DNA from: Numida meleagris
Taxonomy: Eukaryota; Chordata; Aves; Galliformes; Numididae
Direction: 5' to 3'
DNA: 64,000 nucleotides
NCBI RefSeq assembly: GCF_002078875.1
Contig: NC_034412.1
Coordinates: 79,749,575 to 79,813,574 of the forward strand
The position numbers were made by a program, and so were the translations under genes. The notes under the pieces are model-generated. The model saw only the letters and a list, made by a program, of their open reading frames with translations, was not told where the DNA came from and ran no database searches. Of this stretch, positions 28,834 to 36,732 are shown piece by piece. Each line of letters starts with the position of its first letter. Within the stretch, counting starts at the first letter, position 1.

Positions 28834-28839
28834 ACTTAC
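28834..28839 (-). other. RBPJ: Splice donor of RBPJ intron 1
   Basis: The minus strand reads ACAGG|GTAAGTG, a near-perfect U1 donor. It breaks the reading frame in phase 2 and is followed in frame by TAA, so the exon cannot simply read on. Confidence 0.85.
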
Positions 28840-28859
28840 CCTGTCACAACAGGCGCCAT
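28840..28859 (-). CDS. RBPJ: RBPJ first coding exon (partial gene, exon 1 only)
   Basis: On the minus strand the ATG at 28859 reads M-A-P-V-V-T followed by two bases (GG) of a glycine codon, then the donor GTAAGT from 28839. The known vertebrate RBPJ isoform beginning MAPVVTGKFGERPPPK has its first intron inside that glycine codon (phase 2), which fits exactly. RBPJ is the nuclear DNA-binding protein that carries Notch intracellular domain and co-repressors at target genes. Only seven codons are here; the Rel-homology and beta-trefoil domains would lie in exons left of the window. The start context is strong (A at -3, G at +4), and the ATG lies in a CpG island. The frame is also open upstream, so a longer N-terminus is not excluded by stops. 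The assignment rests on a short peptide plus splice phase and promoter context; a chance match is possible but unlikely. Confidence 0.85.
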
Positions 28860-28862
28860 CTT
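28852..28862 (-). promoter_or_regulatory. YY1-like motif on the RBPJ start codon
   Basis: The minus strand reads AAGATGGCGCC, 10 of 11 to the YY1 core AANATGGCGGC, with the ATG of the motif being the translation start. YY1 sites in this orientation often lie just downstream of the transcription start in TATA-less promoters, which would put the start sites a short way to the right of 28862. Confidence 0.5.
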
Positions 28863-28888
28863 CCACAAACTCTCGCTAAAACTCCTAC

Positions 28889-28898
28889 TCTCGCGAGA
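28889..28898. promoter_or_regulatory. TCTCGCGAGA element 1 (BANP-type)
   Basis: Exact 10-bp palindrome TCTCGCGAGA, 30 bp upstream of the RBPJ start codon. This is the known CpG-island promoter element bound in a methylation-sensitive way by BANP. Its place suggests it is within the 5' UTR or at the start site. Confidence 0.8.
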
Positions 28899-28922
28899 GC
28901 GCCCCCCTCCCCGCACCTGGAG

Positions 28923-28934
28923 CGCGCGTGCGCG
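28923..28934 (-). promoter_or_regulatory. NRF1 motif
   Basis: The minus strand reads CGCGCACGCGCG, an exact fit to the NRF1 consensus YGCGCAYGCGCR. It lies about 65-75 bp upstream of the start codon, where NRF1 sites usually sit in CpG-island promoters. Confidence 0.65.
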
Positions 28935-28952
28935 AGCCCGTGAGACACGCGC

Positions 28953-28961
28953 GGGGCGGGG
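28953..28961 (+). promoter_or_regulatory. GC box (Sp/KLF type)
   Basis: GGGGCGGGG, about 95 bp upstream of the RBPJ start codon, next to the NRF1 motif. Confidence 0.5.
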
Positions 28962-29026
28962 GTGCGGGGGTGGCGCGCCCCGCCCACTCTGCGCCCGGGT
29001 TCTCCCCTCAGACACAACAGCCCAGG

Positions 29027-29034
29027 CGTGGGAA
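29027..29034 (+). promoter_or_regulatory. Consensus RBPJ/CSL binding site in the RBPJ promoter
   Basis: The sequence CGTGGGAA is the high-affinity consensus recognised by RBPJ itself. It sits about 170 bp upstream of the RBPJ start codon and 10 bp from the near-exact TCTCGCGAGA element. Self-regulation is an inference from the motif only. Confidence 0.5.
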
Positions 29035-29043
29035 CCGTGCTGC

Positions 29044-29053
29044 GCTCGCGAGA
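29044..29053. promoter_or_regulatory. Near-exact TCTCGCGAGA element 2
   Basis: The sequence GCTCGCGAGA matches the palindrome at 9 of 10 positions, with G for the first T. It lies between the two exact copies and just left of element 3. Confidence 0.5.
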
Positions 29054-29096
29054 GGACGGTACGGCCAGACGGCGGGCAGAGGAGAGAGCAGGCAAT

Positions 29097-29106
29097 TCTC
29101 GCGAGA
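29097..29106. promoter_or_regulatory. TCTCGCGAGA element 3 (BANP-type)
   Basis: Second exact TCTCGCGAGA palindrome, 208 bp from element 1, next to a GC box at 29119-29127. Confidence 0.8.
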
Positions 29107-29118
29107 GCTGAGCCAGGT

Positions 29119-29127
29119 GGGCGGGGC
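29119..29127 (+). promoter_or_regulatory. GC box (Sp/KLF type)
   Basis: GGGCGGGGC, followed at once by another GGGCGGGG-like run; 13 bp from TCTCGCGAGA element 3. Confidence 0.5.
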
Positions 29128-29183
29128 GGGGGATTCCCTCTGCCCGCTCGTACGTCTGGCTGCTGCGTGTCCTCCGGCCGGCT

Positions 29184-29705
29184 GTGCGGCCAGACCAACG
29201 CGAGGCGGGGGGGGGGGGGGTAAAGCAGCATTGTCTTGCGCACGGAGAAGAAACCATCCCGGGCGAGGAGGGAAGGAGGGGGCTGGCAGCAGACAAAGAA
29301 GCGGTTCTAGGTAGCGAAAGCAGCTCTGCGCCGTTTAGAGGAACCGGGGGCCGCCTTCTTCCTCATGTCTCCCCACCTCCCCTGGGCGGGAAGCGCGGGT
29401 GGGCCCGCCCCTCGTGTGCTCTCGGCTGCGCCGCCACATGCGAATCGTCGGAGGGCGGCCCGGGGCGGGCGTGCCTCCAGCTCCGTGTGGGGCACGGTGA
29501 GATCCCAGCCCGGCTCCTGGGCTGCCTGAAGGGGCAGGTGAAGGAGCACTGGGATGCACTGGGAAGGCAAATGGTGCGCTCAGATTATACAGTATTCTCA
29601 GGAGTTCTGTGGAAGTTTTGTTGGTTATGTGATACAGGTCTTCTCGAGTGTGAAACCAAGACTGAAAACAGTTGGGCAGCGTGGGCTTTGTGGACTTCCT
29701 GCTAA
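29184..29705 (+). other. Possible divergent transcript / open frame leaving the island
   Basis: A 173-codon plus-strand frame begins in the island and runs about 200 bp past its right edge into ordinary DNA. Its first half is CpG-island composition and probably meaningless. The second half (from about residue 100) has mixed composition. Two possible donors lie in it, CACG|GTGAGA at 29496/29497 and CAG|GTGAAG at 29537/29538. I recognise no protein family. A non-coding upstream antisense RNA is at least as likely as a protein. Confidence 0.2.
29207..29220 (+). repeat. G14 homopolymer
   Basis: Fourteen consecutive G on the plus strand inside the island. It can form a G-quadruplex and is also prone to length error in sequencing, so its exact length should not be trusted. 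Confidence 0.9.
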
Positions 29706-32700
29706 AGCTTAAAGTGAAAAAACCTGTGTTGTCATTCCCGACAGCACTGCCTGGGAGTGCAGGCCGAATGCTTTGTCAGTCCTATTTGGTTCATACCAAG
29801 CTCACCAACTGAAAACAACAAAAGAAGCTCTTCGTATAAACTGGGGATAAAAACTGTCTGTAGAAGATTGGGGCCTAGAGGCGCAGTTACTGGAAAGATC
29901 TGTCAGGTTTCTTACAAATCCTACATCACATTTTTTGAAAAATGAGTTTTAAATACCTATTTTAATAATTCTGGTGTTTTCTACAATCAAAAATGTAAGC
30001 TACAATTTTGGTCCCTGCGTAGACTGACCAATAAAGTTAGCCCTGTAATCAGGTCTCAGCAGAGATACTGTAACAGGAATGTATCTGCGCAACGAAGCTG
30101 CAGGGCTGTGCTCCGAAGTCTTGACATAAGGGGAGCCTGAATTGAGTCCATTTAATGAAGTGACCATTGCGAGGTGAGGGTCTGATAGTCCATAAGAGGA
30201 CTGTGTGTGAAAGTTAGTCAAAGATGGTATCCTGTGCCTTCATTCAAGCTCTTTATGCATTTAGTATAACATATCAATCTAACTTCAAAAGCAGGTGCAA
30301 CTTTGATTTAAAGATCCCCCAGGCTCCAAAAAGTGGAACACTTTTATTACTTCACCTCCATACCTCTGCTGTCTCCCAAATGAGAAAAAAGTAATACATT
30401 TTCAATAATACCATTAACATGATGCTTCTATATACTTTCATGAAGTACGCTATCTACTGCTAACACTAATTCAATGAATGTCTCAGATGGGTAAAATCCT
30501 GCTTTAAGAGGTGGCTTGGCCACAGTTTGCTGTAATTCTACTCACTGTACAAACAGCTATTGTTTGCTATCATCAAAACCACTTTTTCCATTGTAATTTC
30601 CCTCTCATTAGTTATTAGAGGACATTGATTGGCTCCACGAAGGAGCCACAAAGACACAGTTCTCGTTGAAAGCACGATGCGTACTGGAAATCCTCTGTAT
30701 TGTTTGTGAAGAGCAACTAATAATCCCTTTAGAAATCTCTTCCTAAAACATATTTTTTTTTTCCTTTTTTTTCCAAGGCTAAAGAATGATCTCAGTTCAT
30801 GCTAGCTCCATTCCATTAAGAATGGTTCCTGGACATGTGCCATGGCCTGTCTCTAGATGGTCATTTTCTGGGGCCCCTCTTTTAGTGTGTTTTAAATCAA
30901 AATGGAAAATCTAAAAATACAGCACACAATAATATGCCATGTCCAGACTCTTTTGATATTTTACAAAGAAGGCATTTGTATTAATAACCAAATTAATTGG
31001 ATACTAGTGCAGACATATTATTTTGAAGAATTAATTACAGAGATGGTCATAATTCTTTCCATTACTGACAGTTAAGTTATAAAACAAATGACCATTGAAT
31101 TTTTTTTCCTTTATTTTCAGTTATAAACAATCTGCAGTGCAAAAGGCCAGGAATACTATTCATGTCAAAAACAATAGCCTCAAGTATCTTGAGGTGGAAG
31201 GAAAGATAATAAAACCACAGAGGGTTTCTTAGGTATTGTTCATGCATTGAATTTTACTCCTCATTGCTTAAAATTCTTACTTGACACAACAGTACAAGCA
31301 GTTTCTATTGACATGAGTGCAATCTGAAAGCGTCTCATGCCTCTGGGTACTAGGCCCCACTTTCTGATCTGTAACGAATTGTAAAACACTTCCAGACCTG
31401 AGGCAGAGGGACAAATGTAAAGAGAAAGTTTGCACAAACAAAATTTTTGTATGTGCTACGTAATCAGCAGTTGAACCTTTCAATACTGGGTGATTTAAGC
31501 CCTGCTGAGGTCAGTGGGATAGTTCTGAACCAGGCATACGGCTTCAGAAATGGGGGAGTGTGGCTCAGAAGTGCCCCTGAAGGATGGGATTTGTAAGGTG
31601 CGGGGCCTCACTCCTTCCGCTGGGTGCCAGAACCACCAGCTGCCTTTAGAAAGGGAAGGAAATCTCTTCTACTGACATTTTGTAAACTGAGGGGCAGGGC
31701 TCCCTCCTGCTTTCTGGGCGCACTGGTACATACAGGTGTGGACGGAGCCAGGTCTGTCTGTTTGCGGTCTGTCCAGATGCCTGCAGCTCCATCTGGGAAG
31801 TCATGTGGTTCCCTCACCCTCATGGCTATCACGAGGCTGAAGGAGCTGTCTGCTGGGCTGAGCACAGCCTGGCTCTGGCCAGGCAGGAATGGGGAGCACT
31901 GGCTGTGAGTTGTAATAAAAGGGCTTGAGACTGCAACAGCCTGCTTGACCAGTCCAGACCAAACTTTCTCCAGCTCAGCTGTAGTTCTGGGCTTCCCAAG
32001 CTCATTCCTTTGGGCCTGACATTCACAGTGCTGCCTGCCTGCTCATTTGGCCACAGCTTTGAGTCTGGATGACTTGGAGAATGTTAGAAGACAACAGATC
32101 TGCACCCATGCCTGTAGAAGCACTCTGTGTCTCTGAACATCTGTTACATGCTTAGGACAGTGAGTCCTCTTTCCCACCTGAATGTTGCTTCTGAGAAAAA
32201 GTAACTCATAGCACATTCTGTAAAATCCAAGCTATGTATAAAATACAGTGACCTCAAAAAACATCATAGGTAGTAGAATCACACACTTATCTGAATATTC
32301 AGTTCAGTATAAGTAACAGGTTTCTCTAGATGCTGCAGTTTATATCTGGTGATGGAAATCACACATTCTAGTAGTACATACTATGACATAACTCTTCTGG
32401 AATTTTATAAGCACAGGATGTACAATGTGGTTTAACCGCGTGTCTAGGAAAGAAAATAAACAGGCAGTTGCCCACAGAGCATATCTTACATCTGAGCTTC
32501 TGTGCATATGCCAGCTAAAGTTATTGCCTTAACTTCTGGCTGGACAACTAGATGTCAGAAGTGCCTCTGCTGCTCGAAATGGAAGATATTGTTCAGCGTA
32601 GCTCAGAGGATTTGTTACACTGTCCTGAGATTATAAGGGTAAAGGATAGTTAGCGATTTTAAACAAGAGTGTTGCTGAATAGTTTTCACTTGTGTGTCAT

Positions 32701-35700
32701 AATCTCAGCAGCACAAAGAAAAATCTGAATCTGCAACTTGATGCCAGTTAGGGCGTAAGTGTGCCTTAGCACAGTATATCCCAAAAGCCACAGTCAGGCT
32801 TGTGCTTCACTCAAGAATGCCTTGCAAGCGAGCACAGCATCGAGCACTTTTAGAATCTAAAGGCAAGATGCAAGAAGTGAGAATAACAAACAATAGGAAG
32901 GAAGAGGGGGAGGGAAGATGAGGTTAACAGTAATAACATCGTGTGGTTACGTAGGTTAACAGTGTGAACAGCTTGATGACTGACTTCTGTACCCTTTTAT
33001 TTTTAAACACTTTTCTAAAACACTCTGTTAAGACACATTTTGTATTGAACTTTGCCCCTCACCTTATCCCTTCAGTTATTTTCCATTAGGTGAAGTTTTT
33101 CTCTATTTGCGCTCTGCAAATCTGTACTCCTCAGGCTCTCCAAAGAAACAGCTATCCATCTCTGAACTTCCCCTGCATAGTGCTCCTCTCCGCTGTCGTG
33201 CATGTGGAGTGCCCAGCCCACAGATTTTGTGGCCACTAGTGATCCTCCTGCAGTGGGACTGCCTGCAGCGGTGCCTGGTGCCCTCAGCCTCCTGCTGTCA
33301 ACATGCCCTGTACAGACCTGCTGCAAGTCTCCTGCAGTGAATCCCTGAACCAGAGAGCATCTTGGCAGCACCTGCCCACCATCCAGCGACCTCCAGCTCC
33401 CACACCCACAACCCCAAACTCTGGCCAAGGTGAGATTCACAGGGCCACACCTTGGTGCTGCTGGGGCCTCGTGCCACAGGTAGCGTGTGTACCCACCGAA
33501 CCAGTTCTTGGATTAAACTGCAGTACACAGGATTAAAGAGGGGTTACTGAAAGGGAGTATGGCAAGGTAAACTGTAAAAAGTCTCTTCTGCGCTTCCAAG
33601 ACATACGTGAAAAACATGCTGTTCCTTTTTTATATAGCCATTTAACGTTTTGGTAGAGTGCAACAAAGATGAATTAATTACATCCCACTGAAATAGAGAG
33701 GACAGGGAAGACTGAATTTGTCAGTTAGACTATGAATTATTACAGATAAAGGAAAAAGGAAGATTTATGTTATGGAGCTGTTATGATACAGCTCCAGATG
33801 TTTTATCAAGTTTATTTGTATATAAATACAAATCGAGTTTGCAGTGTCATGGTTTTGAACCAATGTGAAAACAGGTGTCTTTGTGCAGGAAAAGTACTTA
33901 ACCAGAGGCACTGTCTCATGTCTTTCGTTTTCATGATGTGTGCTGCCATACTTTCTACGCTAGCAGAGACTCACACTTAAATCTACAATTCGGTGACTGA
34001 GTGGATTTTTTCAGATTGTCTGCTCTCTCTGAGAAAGCCTATTCTGACATACTTCATCTTTACCTGCAAGTAAAATGTGGTTTTGGGAAAGCCACCAAAG
34101 AATGAGAACTCATTTGACTCAACAAAACACGAAAGAAACTCAAGACTCTTGATTATACGTATTTTTCTCTTGTATTTAGTGCTTAGGGGCATTTCAGACT
34201 AACTATAAAAAGGTATAAAAAAAAGAGCTCAGGAGCCTACTCTGAAAGAAAACCACAAACTGCACATTACCCCTTGATAAAATTACCACTGAAAACCTAT
34301 TTGAAATTATAATCCAGTCCATTTTACTATAAACTAGGGAAGTCTAGGTACCAGACATAACTGCATGCTGTGCAGAATGGGAAAAAACTTAGAAATCCTT
34401 AACCTGTAATTCTCGATACAAATATGCGCACACACATTTTCCTTGTAATGACGAGAGAGAGGAGCTAAGAAATTAATTGTTTCACAGAGAGCATAAAGCT
34501 AGGTTCCACTGTTTCGATTAAGCCTTATGCTAGTCCTGGATGAAGAAGTTAAACTAATTTTGCATGTTCGGTGGCTTACAGAGATTGTACATGACCTCAA
34601 GCCATGAAGATAACATTAGTTTTTTTTGTCTGTTTCTTCATTTAAAACATTGAGGAAGTTATATATTCCCAAAACATAAGATTATTTGAGGTATACTAAC
34701 CACAAGGTTGAAGAACATGTAATCTTAAAAACTGATTATCTTACAATACTGCCATCTTGATATCTGTTTGGATTATTTTTTTTGCCAAGAACAGTCACAG
34801 ATTTTAGTAGCTGTGGGCTTTATCTGACTTTCATACCACTCTCCCTCAGAACATCAGTTTGGACCTCTGTTGTTCTGTAGCCTTTTTTCCAAAATCCTCA
34901 TCCCACCTCACTCCCAAAGAAAGACCACTTCTGGTAGTACTTGATGAAAATAAATTCCATACAAATTGCCTGAGAATATTTCATTGCTCAGATCCAGGGT
35001 GGCTGACACTTGTGAATAAAATAATGGTTTGATATTTTTCCCTTTTAGTGGATTACAAGTGACCTTTTAATGCTAAATTTCATTAGTGCTTGGATATCAT
35101 GTTGATGAGCTTTGCATAAATGAATGGATGAACAGATAAGGCATACCCAAGGTAATGAGCTTATAGCTGTTACAGAGGTAACTGAAGATATGTCATTGAT
35201 GCTAATTAAAGAATTTCTGTGTAATTTTATTTCTTGTCAGTCTTGATTCAGAAGTCACTATCACTGTCACATCTTTGATTATAACCAACGGTGTTTCATT
35301 ATTCATGTTGTAGACAGCTGTATCTGTTTCTAGAAATCCCAATAGCAAACCATTCTTATTACGTATGGCTTCGTCATCAGTTTGTTTTTCTGCTCATTAC
35401 TGGCACTGACCTTGCCAAGAGCTAAGCACATGCATAATTTTATTCATACGATTAGACTCATTAAAGCTAATGGGATTAGTCGAGAAAGTAAAGCTACTTC
35501 TGCTTAAGTGTTTGCCATTTGGGGCAGTTCAACTAGAAACATAATCAAGAAACTGGAAGGAATTCAGGCTAAACAAGAATTTTCATTAAATGTCACATAA
35601 AGAGAAATTCAAACAATTTTTCCTTGACCTAAGCTTGATATGTGATGAGCAATGGCTGCTATTGTTTCCAAGCAGCTTTCCAGGTACTTAGCTTCCAAGA

Positions 35701-36313
35701 TTGTACCTACAGATTCCCACAGAAAGGTTTTCACTTCTGAATTTCCTTCATCTTGTATGCCTTCCATCTGTGTATTCCCCTTTCCCAGTTTTGACATATG
35801 AAAAAGGTTTTTTATACTTAATTTGTCAGGCACGGCACAATTTGTCAGTTTATGTGAAGGTGGTTTCACACGGGAGGTAAACAAGTATTTTCTAACATTG
35901 ATTTCTCTGCAGAAAAGGCTGGCTTGTCCAAACTGAATCTGGTTTCAGCAAAGTTTACCAGGTCTTTTAGGATGAAATTTCTAATGAGAGATAACGAGAA
36001 ATACAAATTCTGGATAACAGCCCAGCAGAAGGCGGCTGACTGTAACTGGAGTGCTATGGCACAGCGCTGCAAACCAGGAAAACCCAGAACAGGTTTTGCT
36101 CACACAGGACAAGGAGGGTTACCCTGAATTAAGCAAGGTAAAAGTGCTTGTTTTTTTAGAGGACTGGCCTGACAGGTAGGACATGGGCTTGTAGGTTTAG
36201 GGTCTTTTGTGTGAAATCATCAAGAGTAGCCTATTTCAGTACAGAGTGGGGAAAAAAATCCAACAAAATTTTATGGAAAAATAAATCAGTTTCCTTCCCA
36301 GTACTTCTGTCAT
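29706..36313. other. Upstream flank of RBPJ, no gene supported
   Basis: Ordinary AT-rich DNA upstream of the promoter, probably intergenic. It contains moderately GC-rich patches near 31.55-32.1 and 33.1-33.5 kb without recognisable coding content. A 73-codon minus-strand frame near 30.0-30.2 kb and a homeobox/octamer-motif-rich stretch near 35.05-35.5 kb are discussed as findings. Confidence 0.5.
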
Positions 36314-36517
36314 ATCATAGAATGGCTTGGGTTGGAAGGGATCTTGAAGATCATCTCATTACAATACCTCCAGAGATGGGGCACCCACAACTTCTCTGGG
36401 CAACCTATTCCAGTGCCTCACCACCCTCTGAGTGAAAAATTTCCTCCTAACGTCTAACCTATATAATCTCCCATATTTTAGTTAAAACCATTCTCCCTTG
36501 TCCTATCACTATCAGAC
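36314..36517 (-). mobile_element. CR1 LINE 3' fragment
   Basis: The 3' end is at the left: ATCATAGAATGGCTTGGGTTGG, then GGGATCTTGAAGATCATCTC and onward to CTCCCTTGTCCTATCACTA. This is the most widespread CR1 tail type in birds. It is 5'-truncated and non-coding. Confidence 0.93.
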
Positions 36518-36567
36518 ATTGTAAAATGTCAGTCTGCCTCATGATTATGAGCTCCTTTTACATTGTG

Positions 36568-36732
36568 TCATAGAATCATAGAATCCTTCAAGTTGGAAGG
36601 GACCTTCAAAAGTCATCTAGTCCAAATCCCCTGCAATGAACAGGAACATCTACAGCGAGATCAGTTGCTCAGAGCCCGGTCCAGCCCAACTTTGAATGTC
36701 TCCAGGGAGAGGAGACTGCCTCTCCTACCTTT
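36568..36732 (-). mobile_element. CR1 LINE 3' fragment
   Basis: A second CR1 in the same orientation, 50 bp from the previous one. It starts TCATAGAATCATAGAATCC, then AGTTGGAAGGGACC, and continues to the GTCTCCAGGGAGAGGAGAC segment. It belongs to a different CR1 subfamily from its neighbour, so the two are separate insertions, not a duplication. Confidence 0.93.

Larger units (their letters stand above)
1..28839 (-). other. RBPJ: RBPJ intron 1 (5' part)
   Basis: This stretch follows the exon 1 donor on the gene strand. I looked on the minus strand for the next RBPJ exon (expected to encode KFGERPPPKRLTREAM and onward) and did not see it. The acceptor is therefore probably beyond the left edge, in keeping with the long first intron of this gene in other vertebrates. 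The sequence is mostly unique and AT-rich with few recognisable repeats. Confidence 0.75.
28140..29500. promoter_or_regulatory. RBPJ: CpG island promoter of RBPJ
   Basis: This stretch is strikingly rich in G+C and unmethylated-type CpG, while both flanks are AT-rich and CpG-poor. It covers RBPJ exon 1 and its upstream side. No TATA box is evident near the start codon. The array of GC boxes, TCTCGCGAGA elements, an NRF1 motif and a YY1-like motif is typical of TATA-less, dispersed-start promoters. Transcription toward the left (RBPJ) is inferred; bidirectional firing toward the right is common for such islands. All long open frames across the island on either strand are best explained by a shortage of AT-rich stop codons. 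Confidence 0.9.

Noticed and set aside
28059..28835. 258-codon minus-strand open frame and several other 100-190-codon frames across 28.0-29.3 kb
   Set aside because: CpG-island composition removes stop codons on all frames; the translations are Arg/Pro/Gly/Ala-rich with no domain, and they overlap each other on both strands.
1..28839. RBPJ exon 2 (KFGERPPPK onward) within the window
   Set aside because: Looked for on the minus strand by its expected codons and not found, so the exon is probably beyond the left edge.
30630..30648. Hairpin TGGCTCC-ACGAA-GGAGCCA as a possible small RNA or terminator
   Set aside because: A single 7-bp stem is expected many times by chance in 64 kb, and the length is far below a microRNA precursor.
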